Shown: positions 26,627 to 35,530 of the stretch, one piece after another
Position numbering within the stretch: position 1 is the stretch's first letter
How the letters are laid out: each line of letters opens with the position of its first letter
From: Clostridium_S neuense
GTDB lineage: Bacteria; Bacillota; Clostridia; Clostridiales; Clostridiaceae
Direction of reading: 5' to 3'
NCBI RefSeq assembly: GCF_045310695.1
Contig: NZ_JBJIAA010000002.1
Span: forward strand, 62,001 to 126,000
Length of the DNA: 64,000 nt
Made by a program: the position numbers and the translations under genes
Notes under the pieces: generated by a model
Seen by the model: the letters and a program-made list of their open reading frames with translations, nothing else
What the model was told of the DNA's origin: nothing
Database searches by the model: none

Positions 26627-28876
26627 TTTTTTAATTACTGCTGCTGCAGCCGCAATTTGCCCAAATGAAATTCCACCATCATTTATTGGTATTTTACAGT
26701 TAAAAAAAACTTTTAATCCACTTTGGCTTAGTTCATCATATACTGCTTTAAGCAAATGCTCATTTTCAAATACTCCTCCACTCAAAACAACCTTTGATAT
26801 GTTATATATTTTAGTTAGCTTAAAAACTAAATCGCAGGTAAGCTTTGAAATAGTATTGTGAAACTTAGATGATATTACTGCTTTATTAACCCTATCTTCT
26901 ATATCACAAAGCACTCCATAAATAATTTCCTTAACCCCTATTATAAAAATATTATCTTCGGTTTTTATTTTGTATTTATAGTATCCTTCCACAGCTTCAT
27001 CTACAATATTTTCTAAAGCTATAGCTGCTTCCGCATCATATGTAATAAAATTTTTAACACCTATTAAAGCTGCTATGCAATCAAAAAATCTTCCGATACT
27101 TGAAGCTTTATAGCAATTAAGTGATGACTTTAATGCCTGTACAACCATATTAAGCTTATCCTCATCAATATTTTTTATAAAGTTATTTTTGCAGCCACAG
27201 TGATATAAATAGCTCACAGCACATCTCCATGGCTCCTTTATTGCTGCATCTCCACCCTGAAGGTTTATATACTCAAAATGACCTACTCTTTTAAAGCTCG
27301 CTCTATCGCCAACAAAGAACTCTCCTCCCCATATATTACCATCTAGTCCAAATCCAGTCCCATCATATATAACTCCAATAACCTCTTCTGAAATATTATG
27401 CTCTGCCATACAGCTAACCATATGAGCATGATGATGCTGTACTCTTAATTTTATTCCTTCTTTGCTGTATCCATTTGAAGTGTAAGAAGGATGCATATCG
27501 CAAACCCATACCTTTGGCTTTACGTCTAACAATTTCATCAAATGCTTTAAAACATATTGGTAATTTTCATAACAATTTAAGTTTTCAAGTTTGCCTAAGT
27601 ATTGGCTTGTATATATATTTGAATTTTTAGAAAGTGAAACACTGCTTTTTTCCTGCGAACCTAAAGAGACAATGTTATCTTTTATATCAATATGCTGTGT
27701 TGAAGGAGAATATCCTCTGCCCATTCTTATAACACATTCCTTACTCATAAATACTTTTACAACGGAATCGTCAACTGGAACATAAATTTCCCTATTGTGC
27801 ATTAAAAAATAATCCGCTGCACTTTTAAGATGGTTAAATGCACTCTTATTTTTATATTCAATTGGACACCCACTTATGTTTCCGCTGGTCATTATAAGCA
27901 TATCTACTTGCTCCAACATCAGAAAATGCAATGGCGCATAAGGAAGCATAACACCAAGTTTTTTTTGCCCTGGTGCTATATTCTCTGGAAGCTTCATATG
28001 GTCTTTCTTTTTTAAAATTACAATAGGTCTTTTTCTGCTTCGCAAAACCTGTTCTTCTTTTTCACCTATCTCACAAAACTCTCTTACTGTATTTATATCC
28101 TTCATCATAACGGCCAAAGGTTTACTTGGTCTCCTTTTTCTGCTTCTAAGCTCGGCTATAGCTTTTTCGTTTCTTCCGCTGCAAACTAAATGAAAACCAC
28201 CTATACCTTTTATTGCTATTATTTTACCCATTTTTATAAATTTAATGGTTTCATCAATTATATCCAAGCCTTCTTGAACCTTCCCCAAATTATCTATGAG
28301 TAGTAACGAAGGACCACATTCTACGCAGCAATTAGTTTCTGCATGAAATCTTCTGTCCTCTGGATTATGGTATTCTTCATTACAACTGCTGCAAATTTTA
28401 AAAGGCTCCATAGTTGTATTTTCTCTATCGTAAGGAAGCTTTTTTATTATGGAATACCTAGGACCACATTTAGTACAATTTGTAAATGCATAGTTATATC
28501 TTTTTCCTTTTTTATTCATAATATCTCTAACGCAGGCCTCACAGGTACCCATATCCGGTGGTATAAATTTTTCTGTAGCTATTTCATCAGAACTTTCCCT
28601 AATTTTAAAATTATCATAAGGCACATAAACCAAAGATATACAGCTTATTTTATTTATAACTGCTGGGCTTGGAGGATTTTTAGCCACTGTAAGCATAAAT
28701 TTTTTTATATTAGGCGCAGTTCCAGTTATATCAATAGTAACAGCTCCACCATTGTTATTCACCCAGCCCTTAATTTCATACTTCCTTGCAGTATTATATA
28801 CAAATGGTCTAAAACCTACTCCTTGAACTATTCCATATATGTTTACTAAATATCTTTTTTTAAAGTTATCCTTCAG
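26612..28876 (-). CDS. hypF: carbamoyltransferase HypF, apparent non-AUG start
   Basis: HypF makes the carbamoyl group later turned into CN-. The acylphosphatase domain (YLVNIYGIVQGVGFRPFVYN) is encoded upstream of the first standard start codon (GTG 28762). The frame is open only to 28876, where CTG follows a TAG and an AAGGTGA; no ATG, GTG or TTG lies in those 38 codons. Then come the zinc fingers (CEAC-x18-CTKC and CSSC...CVEC), the YrdC/Sua5 domain (KGIGGFHLVC, MMKDI) and the Kae1-like domain (HHHAHMVSCMAEH, GVIYDGTGFG, VVLSGGVFEN). The C-terminal residues STE and the stop come from repeat R2. Confidence 0.93.
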   Translation of the reverse strand: MKDNFKKRYLVNIYGIVQGVGFRPFVYNTARKYEIKGWVNNNGGAVTIDITGTAPNIKKFMLTVAKNPPSPAVINKISCISLVYVPYDNFKIRESSDEIATEKFIPPDMGTCEACVRDIMNKKGKRYNYAFTNCTKCGPRYSIIKKLPYDRENTTMEPFKICSSCNEEYHNPEDRRFHAETNCCVECGPSLLLIDNLGKVQEGLDIIDETIKFIKMGKIIAIKGIGGFHLVCSGRNEKAIAELRSRKRRPSKPLAVMMKDINTVREFCEIGEKEEQVLRSRKRPIVILKKKDHMKLPENIAPGQKKLGVMLPYAPLHFLMLEQVDMLIMTSGNISGCPIEYKNKSAFNHLKSAADYFLMHNREIYVPVDDSVVKVFMSKECVIRMGRGYSPSTQHIDIKDNIVSLGSQEKSSVSLSKNSNIYTSQYLGKLENLNCYENYQYVLKHLMKLLDVKPKVWVCDMHPSYTSNGYSKEGIKLRVQHHHAHMVSCMAEHNISEEVIGVIYDGTGFGLDGNIWGGEFFVGDRASFKRVGHFEYINLQGGDAAIKEPWRCAVSYLYHCGCKNNFIKNIDEDKLNMVVQALKSSLNCYKASSIGRFFDCIAALIGVKNFITYDAEAAIALENIVDEAVEGYYKYKIKTEDNIFIIGVKEIIYGVLCDIEDRVNKAVISSKFHNTISKLTCDLVFKLTKIYNISKVVLSGGVFENEHLLKAVYDELSQSGLKVFFNCKIPINDGGISFGQIAAAAAVIKKKSTE

Positions 28877-29126
28877 CTAAGTCACCTTCTATATTTTTAA
28901 TAATTGCAGTTTCATCCGGCAAATCTCCAATTTCTATTTTTATCTCTGTAGAAGTACCTATTAAATCTTCATTATAGCTTTTTAGATATTCCGATAGATT
29001 ATTTGAATTTATATGGCTATCCTTATTTACAATAACTGCCATTTTGCTTACCTTAACAATTTTCCCTCGTTTACAGCACTCAGCAAGTCCTTGTGATATT
29101 TTGCTTAATAATATAGTATCATGCAT
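28866..29126 (-). CDS. HypA-like protein lacking the zinc finger
   Basis: AAGGGGA fits ATG 29126, giving MHDTILLSKISQGLAECCKRGKIVKV. This resembles the N-terminal nickel-binding half of HypA (MHE-x-x-L...), and His2 is kept. The region SKMAVIVNKDSHINSNNLSEYL and the final strand also follow HypA. The C-terminal CxxC-x12-CxxC zinc domain is absent, the protein being only 86 residues. It may be a reduced HypA or a clostridial HypA paralogue. It overlaps the hypF coding region by 11 nt and lies directly after the cytochrome-b5-like gene. Confidence 0.6.
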   Translation of the reverse strand: MHDTILLSKISQGLAECCKRGKIVKVSKMAVIVNKDSHINSNNLSEYLKSYNEDLIGTSTEIKIEIGDLPDETAIIKNIEGDLAEG

Positions 29127-29144
29127 AAAACTATCCCCTTTCAA

Positions 29145-29516
29145 CTATTTAATTACTCCTACCTTAGGTAGACCTTCCAGTATTTTCCCTCCTCCCTTAT
29201 GACAAGAATTAAACTCCTTAGTTAGATCATTTCCAGCATACAAACCAAAATGAGTTCCACCACCCCAAGATGGGACTAAACTTAGGTCATACACAATTCC
29301 ATCAACAGCTACATATGCTGGAGCTCCATTAGCACCATTGTATTTTGATAATTCCTCTAAAGTAAATTGTCTTTCATTTTGTCTTAGACTATTATCATTT
29401 TTTAATTTTTCAACTTCTTTTCTTACAAGCTTTCCGTAATAATCCTTTAGATATGGACACACTGTCTTCAGCATGCAAGAGGTATAATAATCAATTTTTC
29501 TTAATTCTTTATGCAT
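29145..29516 (-). CDS. cytochrome b5-like haem/steroid-binding domain protein
   Basis: The C-terminal ~75 residues form the cyt-b5-like fold: FTLEELSKYNGANGAPAYVA, VDGIVYDLSLVPSWGGGTHFG, then AGNDLTKEFNSCHKGGGKILEGLPKVG, with His in THFG and in SCHKG. The N-terminal 45 residues are a helical region with two cysteines (SCMLKTVCPY). No signal peptide or membrane segment is seen. The gene sits between the hydrogenase protease and the HypA-like gene, so an electron-transfer or cofactor role for the hydrogenase is inferred. AGGAGG precedes ATG 29516. Confidence 0.85.
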   Translation of the reverse strand: MHKELRKIDYYTSCMLKTVCPYLKDYYGKLVRKEVEKLKNDNSLRQNERQFTLEELSKYNGANGAPAYVAVDGIVYDLSLVPSWGGGTHFGLYAGNDLTKEFNSCHKGGGKILEGLPKVGVIK

Positions 29517-29527
29517 ATCAAATCCTC

Positions 29528-29968
29528 CTAAATTCTAGAGGTAATTTCCTTTAAAACCTTATTTGAAATTGCATCAATATTGTTTTTAATTACATTGCTT
29601 AAACCATACTTAAAGCTAATCTCTCCTATCTCAATACCTATGATATATCCATTAATATTTTTAAAGTAAAGCTTCATTAAATCAACAATACTGCAGTCGT
29701 GTTGAGTATAATATTTCTTTTGTCCTTTATATTTTTCTAATGAGATGACGGTTATTTCTCCAGGCTTTTTCCCATAATAAACTGCATCTATAAAAAATAT
29801 AAAGTCGCCATCTTCTATTAACGAAAGAGAGTATCCAAAATCCGTTTCTCCAATTATAACCTCTATATTCTTCTTAATAAGTTCCCCTTTAATTTTCTCC
29901 AAAACTACAATAGCAACGCCATCATCCTCCATAAGCGTATTACCAATTGCAATAGCCTTAACTTTCAT
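29528..29968 (-). CDS. [NiFe] hydrogenase maturation endopeptidase (HyaD/HybD, M52)
   Basis: The N-terminus reads AIAIGNTLMEDDGVAIVVLEKI, the GN-x-L-x-x-DDG motif of M52 proteases. The nickel-sensing residues are visible as D of EDDG, D in FFIDAVYYGKKPG and H in TQHDCSIVDLM. The enzyme removes the C-terminal tail of the large subunit after nickel insertion. The start overlaps the large-subunit stop by 4 nt. Length 146. Confidence 0.92.
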   Translation of the reverse strand: MKVKAIAIGNTLMEDDGVAIVVLEKIKGELIKKNIEVIIGETDFGYSLSLIEDGDFIFFIDAVYYGKKPGEITVISLEKYKGQKKYYTQHDCSIVDLMKLYFKNINGYIIGIEIGEISFKYGLSNVIKNNIDAISNKVLKEITSRI

Positions 29969-31371
29969 ACTATTACCTTTATATCAATTGGTTCATATTT
30001 GTCACTTATCAAATGCGTTGCACAGGAAACACATGGATCAAAGGATCTCATAATTCTTCCAACCTCTATAGGTTCCTTTATATCCTTTATTTTTGTTCCA
30101 AGTAAAGCTTTTTCTCCAACTCCAGGTGTGCCTTTTTCATCCTTTGGGCTCATGTTCCACACCGTTGGTGTTATTATGTTGTAATACTTTATAAGTTTAT
30201 TTTCTATTTTAACCCAATGTCCCAAAGCTCCCCTTGTAGTATCTGTTAAACCAGCTCCAAAACCTTCCTGTGGAATATCATAAATTTTTTGACTACTTGG
30301 AAGCAATTTAATTCGTTTTGCTAACTCTTCCATAATTCCTATTATCTTTTTAGTTTCTAATACCCTTGCTATATTTCTATCCATGCATGAACTTCCTCCA
30401 TTGTACTCACCAGAGAGTTTCAACCTAGCTAAAGGGCCTACTTCCATAGGATATCCATTATAATTAGGTGATTTTATAAAACTATATGCTTCTTTTTTAT
30501 CTAAATTAATCTCATCTATGCTATTCTCCCATGGAGCTTCATTTTGTTTATCACTTACATACCAGCTGTGAAGTATATTTTCTGTTATTTTGTTTTTATC
30601 AAATTTTTCTTTGTTACCTCTAATAATTACTCCAGGCTTAACGTAGCTTATTTCTGGATCTATATAATGATCAAAAACACCATAGCTCATAAAATTGTTG
30701 TAGGTTTCACCCATTTTAAAATAATCCTCGTAATATTTAGAAATAGTCTCAATATCCTCTAACATAATATTAATAAATTCTTTTAATTGAGCTATTATTG
30801 ATTTAACCTTTTCTAATTTATAGGAATCTATATTAACTGTAACACCACCAACAAAGATACCATGGGAATGAGGAGCTTTCCCTCCAAGTACAGCTAATCC
30901 TTCATGAGCCAATCTGCTATATTTAATGCTCTCAATGCTGTTATTTGCTATGATTTCATTCTTATCCTTAGGAAGCCTATAATCGTTGTATTGATTTGAG
31001 TAAAGTGGATTTATCTCTGGCATTTTCACATAGCTTGGGACCGTTAAATTATAAAATTGTCTCAAATGATTTTGAATAAACTCAAAGCCATGGATTAAAT
31101 CTCTCATGTATAAATCATTTAAGTCCACCTGAATTTTTAATGCATCCTCTAATGCCATAGTAGATGCTACCGCATGTGCTGTAGAACATATTCCACAAAT
31201 CCTTTCGGTAAAATATACTGCATCTAACGGTTGCCTACTTTTAAGCATCTTTTCAAAACCTCTAAACAAAAGACCGCTTGTTTCAGCATTTGTAATTGTA
31301 TTATCATAAACTTCTACCTTAGTTTCTAAAAATCCACTAATTCTGGTTATAGGATCAATTACTATTTTCAT
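29965..31371 (-). CDS. [NiFe] hydrogenase large subunit
   Basis: The active-site ligands are all present: RICGICSTAHA (C59, C62) and DPCVSCATH (C447, C450, H453). Cleavage after H453 would release the 15-residue tail LISDKYEPIDIKVIV, consistent with the M52 protease encoded next. Other family blocks include ITRISGFLETKVE and RGALGHWVKI. AGGGGGA precedes ATG 31371. The protein catalyses H2 oxidation or formation with the small subunit. The group cannot be assigned with certainty by eye; uptake-type group 1/2 seems most likely. Confidence 0.96.
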   Translation of the reverse strand: MKIVIDPITRISGFLETKVEVYDNTITNAETSGLLFRGFEKMLKSRQPLDAVYFTERICGICSTAHAVASTMALEDALKIQVDLNDLYMRDLIHGFEFIQNHLRQFYNLTVPSYVKMPEINPLYSNQYNDYRLPKDKNEIIANNSIESIKYSRLAHEGLAVLGGKAPHSHGIFVGGVTVNIDSYKLEKVKSIIAQLKEFINIMLEDIETISKYYEDYFKMGETYNNFMSYGVFDHYIDPEISYVKPGVIIRGNKEKFDKNKITENILHSWYVSDKQNEAPWENSIDEINLDKKEAYSFIKSPNYNGYPMEVGPLARLKLSGEYNGGSSCMDRNIARVLETKKIIGIMEELAKRIKLLPSSQKIYDIPQEGFGAGLTDTTRGALGHWVKIENKLIKYYNIITPTVWNMSPKDEKGTPGVGEKALLGTKIKDIKEPIEVGRIMRSFDPCVSCATHLISDKYEPIDIKVIV

Positions 31372-31391
31372 ATACTCCCCCTATCTCTAGC

Positions 31392-32273
31392 TTAATATCT
31401 TACAAATGGTTCCATTCCATCTGGAAATCTTGAGTTTGCGCATCCAATGCAAGTGGTGTTATCTTGTACCGGCCAATTTACATATCCATTCCATTTTCTT
31501 CTTGGGCAATCTGTCTTAGTTACAGGCCCTCTGCATCCTAATTTAAACATACAGCCCTCTTCTCCAAACTTTTTTGCAAAAATTCCACTATCAAAGTATC
31601 CTCTTCTTGTACAATTATCATGAATAGTTGAACCATAAAATAAAATTGGCCTCATCTCGCTGTCAAGCTTAGGCTTTCCAAAAGCAACTAAATGTGCAAT
31701 GGTTCCAACAACCCAATCTGGATGACAAGGGCACCCCGGCAGTTTTATAACTTCTCTGTTTATTACCTCTGCTACACTTCTACTTAGGGACGGATTGGGT
31801 CTTGCAGAAGAAACGCCACCATAAGCTGCACAAGTTCCAACTGCCAATACATATTTTGCTCTCTCTCCTGCCATTTTCACTGCCTCCAAGGCTGTAACAG
31901 GTTTTCCATTATAATTAGCTACTATATTGTAGGCACCATTTTCTTTAGTAGACACAGCACCATCAACTAATAGTATAAATTCAGTGTTTAAAGTATCTAA
32001 AAAAGACTTAAAAGCATATTCTCCTTCTGAAGTCATCAAAGTATTGTTATATGTTAAATTAACTAGCTTACTCAATATATAATCTAATCCTGGATTTTCG
32101 CTATTCAAAAAAGAAATTATATTTCCTGAACATCCTGTAACCTCAAGCCACATAGCATTTATCTTTTTTATCTGTCTGCTCTTGATTAATGCTCCTGCTT
32201 CTTCAGCTAATCTTTTTGCACTTACTTCTTTTTCTTCAGTCATTGGACATTTACTTCTATCCTTTACACCCAT
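31392..32273 (-). CDS. [NiFe] hydrogenase small subunit (no Tat signal)
   Basis: Iron-sulfur ligand motifs: GTCAAYGG and PGCPCHPDW for the proximal cluster, H in TIHDNC with CMFKLGC for the distal, and DCPRRKWNG, CIGC for the medial. The N-terminal motif, usually C-x-x-C, reads WLEVTGCSGN here, so the second Cys is Asn. There is no RRxFxK Tat leader and no C-terminal membrane anchor; the enzyme should be cytoplasmic. TGGAG precedes ATG 32273. It is the first gene of a nine-gene operon running to hypE. Confidence 0.95.
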   Translation of the reverse strand: MGVKDRSKCPMTEEKEVSAKRLAEEAGALIKSRQIKKINAMWLEVTGCSGNIISFLNSENPGLDYILSKLVNLTYNNTLMTSEGEYAFKSFLDTLNTEFILLVDGAVSTKENGAYNIVANYNGKPVTALEAVKMAGERAKYVLAVGTCAAYGGVSSARPNPSLSRSVAEVINREVIKLPGCPCHPDWVVGTIAHLVAFGKPKLDSEMRPILFYGSTIHDNCTRRGYFDSGIFAKKFGEEGCMFKLGCRGPVTKTDCPRRKWNGYVNWPVQDNTTCIGCANSRFPDGMEPFVRY

Positions 32274-32463
32274 TTAATTACTCCACAAATTAATCATACA
32301 TATATACTATTTATATATTTAAATTTATTTTAATATGCAGTATACTTTAATTTTTTCACAGGTTATAATTTAATAATTTTGCATCTACTTTTCAATTTAA
32401 AAATATAGGTTTACTAATTAATTGCCCCAAGAAAAATAAGTTTGCAAAAAAAGTCGAATTTTG

Positions 32464-32492
32464 TTGACAAGCAGTTCATTTAACATTAATAT
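32464..32492 (+). promoter_or_regulatory. sigma-A promoter of the amino-acid ABC operon
   Basis: TTGACA (32464-32469), a 17-nt spacer and TAATAT (32487-32492) form a near-consensus vegetative promoter 59 nt before ATG 32551. The rest of the 277-bp divergent gap to the hydrogenase operon shows no clear site. Confidence 0.8.
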
Positions 32493-32550
32493 ATATATCA
32501 TACTATTCCACTAAGTTTTGTTATATTTCTTTGGAGAGGTGACCAAAAAT

Positions 32551-33216
32551 ATGAATATAAATTGGCAATTTATTGCTAAAAGTTTGCCATTATACGAAAA
32601 AGCAGCTTTACTTACGCTTAAACTTGCATTTTGGGGAATATTATTTTCCATATTACTGGGAATTATATGCAGCCTTATACAGTACTATAAAATCAAAGGT
32701 TTAAACATATTAGTTAAAGGATATATACAGCTTTCTCGTAACACCCCGCTGCTTATTCAACTATTTTTCTTATACTACGGGCTTACTAAATTTGGTTTGA
32801 AAATGAGTGAAAATACCTGTGCTATAATTGGACTTACTTTTCTAGGTGGGAGTTATATGTCCGAATCCTTTAGAAGTGGTATTGAAGCTGTTGAAAAAAT
32901 ACAAATTGAATCTGGTCTCAGCCTGGGACTTTCAAATTTTCAACTTGCTAGATATATAATATTTCCTCAAGCATTTTCGGTAAGTATACCATCCTTAAGT
33001 GCAAATTGCATATTTTTACTAAAAGAAACTTCTATCCTAGGCGCAATATCAATTTTAGATCTTATGAATGTAACTAAGGACTTAATAGGCATGTATTATC
33101 AAACCTTTGAATCACTTTTAATGCTTGTAGTTGCATATTTAATCATACTTTTGCCTTTGTCAATATTTCTTACCTGGGTAGAAAGGAAGGTTCGCTATGC
33201 AGAACTTGGGAATTAA
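32551..33216 (+). CDS. polar amino-acid ABC transporter permease (HisM/GlnP type)
   Basis: GGAGAGGTGA fits ATG 32551; an in-frame TTG at 32518 lies before it. The protein has about five membrane helices and the EAA loop ESGLSLGLSNFQLARYIIFPQAF typical of PAAT-family permeases, plus QLSRNTPLLIQLFFLYY. It overlaps the second permease by 20 nt. The two permeases form the heterodimeric channel with the ATPase and binding protein downstream. Confidence 0.94.
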   Translation: MNINWQFIAKSLPLYEKAALLTLKLAFWGILFSILLGIICSLIQYYKIKGLNILVKGYIQLSRNTPLLIQLFFLYYGLTKFGLKMSENTCAIIGLTFLGGSYMSESFRSGIEAVEKIQIESGLSLGLSNFQLARYIIFPQAFSVSIPSLSANCIFLLKETSILGAISILDLMNVTKDLIGMYYQTFESLLMLVVAYLIILLPLSIFLTWVERKVRYAELGN

Positions 33217-33874
33217 CGTAATCTTTGATGGAAAGAATATAGAACGCTTATTCGGAGGATTACTAACAACTATAGAAATTGCTTTTATCTCTATTATTAT
33301 AGGTTCACTTTTAGGTATATTAATCGGGATTATTAGAACCTCAAAATCAAAACCTATACGCTTTATTAATCGCTTATATTTAGAGGCATTTAGAATAATA
33401 CCGACTTTAGTTTGGCTCTTTATTTTTTATTTTGGAGTCACCACTATATTAAACATAGAATTAAGCGGAGAATTAGTTTCAATAGTAGTGTTTAGCCTTT
33501 GGGGGGCAGCAGAAATGGGTGATATAGTCCGTGGTGCATTAGAATCTCTTCCTAAACACCAAATTGAATCTGGAAAAGCTATAGGGCTTAATTTCTTGGC
33601 ACTTTATAGGTATATTCTTATACCGCAAGCTTTAAGAAGAATTCTTCCGGGAGCTATAAACCTGTCTACAAGAATGATTAAAACAACCTCCTTAGTAGTT
33701 TTAATAGGAGTTATGGATGTTACAAAAATAGGACAACAGATTATAGAACTTTCTCGCCTAAAAGTGCCTACCGCATCCTTTTGGGTTTATGGAATTATCT
33801 TCGTACTATACTTTATAATTTGTTACCCACTATCGTTACTTTCAAAAAAATTAGAGGCTAAATGGCAATACTAA
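33197..33874 (+). CDS. polar amino-acid ABC transporter permease (second subunit)
   Basis: AAGGAAGG before ATG 33197, which lies inside the preceding gene. The HisMQ features are LFGGLLTTIEIAFISIIIGSLLG, FRIIPTLVWLFIFYFG, and the EAA loop ESGKAIGLNFLALYRYILIPQALRR. Five hydrophobic helices. Substrate specificity is not determined by the permease; glutamine/glutamate-type or a basic amino acid is likely. Confidence 0.94.
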   Translation: MQNLGINVIFDGKNIERLFGGLLTTIEIAFISIIIGSLLGILIGIIRTSKSKPIRFINRLYLEAFRIIPTLVWLFIFYFGVTTILNIELSGELVSIVVFSLWGAAEMGDIVRGALESLPKHQIESGKAIGLNFLALYRYILIPQALRRILPGAINLSTRMIKTTSLVVLIGVMDVTKIGQQIIELSRLKVPTASFWVYGIIFVLYFIICYPLSLLSKKLEAKWQY

Positions 33875-33889
33875 GGAGGCTTTGAAATT

Positions 33890-34633
33890 ATGCAGGATAA
33901 GGAAATACTAATTAAAATTAACAATTTGCAAAAACAATTTAAAGAAAAAAATGTGCTAAATGGCATCAATCTAAATATAAAAAAAGGTGAAGTAGTGGTT
34001 ATTTTAGGTCCTTCCGGTTGTGGAAAAAGTACTCTGCTTAGATGCCTTAATGGCCTTGAAACTATCCAAGGTGGCGATATTAAGTTTGCTAATAAAAGCC
34101 TTACAGATAAAAATATAAATTGGCAAGAGATTCGCCAAAAAATAGGAATGGTATTTCAAAGCTATGAACTTTTTCCACACATGACCGTCATTGAAAATAT
34201 ACTTTTAGGACCAACTAAGGTTCAAAAAAGAGATAAAAATGAAGTGTTAAAACAAGCTGAGGAATTACTAAATAAAGTTGGACTGCTTGACCGTAAAAAC
34301 TCTTATCCACGTGAACTTTCTGGAGGACAAAAGCAAAGAATAGCCATAGTTAGGGCTCTATGCATGAATCCTGAAATAATGCTGTTTGATGAAGTTACAG
34401 CTTCCCTTGACCCAGAAATGGTTAGAGAAGTTTTAGAGGTTATATTAAATCTTGCAAAACAAGGCATGACAATGGTAATTGTAACTCATGAGATGAACTT
34501 TGCTGAAGCTGTAGCAGATAAAATAATATTTATAGACAATGGTAAAATATGTGAAGCTTCTAGTCCAAAAGAATTTTTTACAAAGCCTAAAACTGAAAGA
34601 GCCAAACAATTTTTAAATATATTTCAATACTAA
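33890..34633 (+). CDS. polar amino-acid ABC transporter ATPase (GlnQ type)
   Basis: Walker A GPSGCGKST, Q-loop GMVFQSYELFPHMTV, signature LSGGQKQRIAIVRAL, Walker B IMLFDEVTASLDPEMV and switch VTHEMNFAEAV are all intact. The DEVTA (instead of DEPTS) Walker B variant is seen in some GlnQ-like proteins. AAGGAGG precedes ATG 33890. Length 247 is normal. Confidence 0.96.
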   Translation: MQDKEILIKINNLQKQFKEKNVLNGINLNIKKGEVVVILGPSGCGKSTLLRCLNGLETIQGGDIKFANKSLTDKNINWQEIRQKIGMVFQSYELFPHMTVIENILLGPTKVQKRDKNEVLKQAEELLNKVGLLDRKNSYPRELSGGQKQRIAIVRALCMNPEIMLFDEVTASLDPEMVREVLEVILNLAKQGMTMVIVTHEMNFAEAVADKIIFIDNGKICEASSPKEFFTKPKTERAKQFLNIFQY

Positions 34634-34656
34634 AAAAAACAAAAAGGAGATTATCT

Positions 34657-35517
34657 ATGAAAAACTTAAGAAGATTTTTATCAACAGTACTTGCTGCAAC
34701 AATAATTGCTGGGGGATTAGTTGGCTGTAGTTCCTCAAATTCAACAAGCACAAAATCATCAAATAGCTCCATTGAAGCAATAAAAAAACGTGGTAACATA
34801 AGAATTGGGGTATTCAGTGATAAGTCTCCATTTGGCTACGTAGATTCTAATGGTAAAAACCAAGGCTTTGATGTATATATTGCTAAAAGACTTGCAAAAG
34901 ATTTACTAGGGGATGAATCAAAGGTTAAATTTGTACTAGTTGATGCTCAAAGCAGAGTATCTTACCTTCAAACAAATAAAGTTGATATAATAATGGCGAA
35001 CTTTACGGTTACAGACGAAAGAAAGCAAAAGGTTGATTTTGCAAATCCTTATATGAAGGTTTCTCTTGGAATTGTATCACCAAATAATGCACAAATCACT
35101 TCAGTTGAGCAATTAAAAGGTAAAAAGGTTATAGTTGCAAAAGGCACAACCGCTGAAACTTACATGACAAAAAATCTTTCAGATGTCCAACTAGTAAAAT
35201 TTGATCAATACTCAGAAATTTTTGAAGCTTTAAAGGACAAACGTGGTGACGCTTTAGTTAGTGATAACACAGAAGTACTTGCATGGGCAAAGCAGAATCC
35301 TGGCTTTACTGTTGGAGTAGCAAGCTTTGGAGGGCAAGACACTATAGCTCCTGCTGTTGCAAAAGGAAACACAGAGCTTCTTAACTGGATTAATAAGGAC
35401 CTTGAAAGTCTCGGAAAAGAAAACTTCATACACAAAGCCTATGACGAAACATTAAAATCAACATATGGTGATAAATATGAGGACAACCTTGTTATTGAAG
35501 GTGGAAAATTAAAATAG
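34657..35517 (+). CDS. amino-acid ABC transporter substrate-binding lipoprotein
   Basis: Signal peptide with lipobox GGLVGCSSS, a Ser/Thr-rich linker, then an SBP_bac_3 domain (IRIGVFSDKSPFGYVDSNGKNQGFDVYIAKRLAKDL; VDIIMANFTVTDERKQKVDFANPY; KGTTAETYM). It captures the amino acid outside the membrane and delivers it to the permease pair. The TVTDERK/F-x-x-PY core fits glutamate/aspartate/glutamine-type binders. Last gene of the operon, followed by a strong terminator. Confidence 0.95.
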   Translation: MKNLRRFLSTVLAATIIAGGLVGCSSSNSTSTKSSNSSIEAIKKRGNIRIGVFSDKSPFGYVDSNGKNQGFDVYIAKRLAKDLLGDESKVKFVLVDAQSRVSYLQTNKVDIIMANFTVTDERKQKVDFANPYMKVSLGIVSPNNAQITSVEQLKGKKVIVAKGTTAETYMTKNLSDVQLVKFDQYSEIFEALKDKRGDALVSDNTEVLAWAKQNPGFTVGVASFGGQDTIAPAVAKGNTELLNWINKDLESLGKENFIHKAYDETLKSTYGDKYEDNLVIEGGKLK

Positions 35518-35530
35518 CAATCATATATAG

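Noticed and set aside
28343..28849. Plus-strand ORF of 168 codons opposite hypF
   Set aside because: It is antisense to the zinc-finger and acylphosphatase part of hypF and has no start signal.
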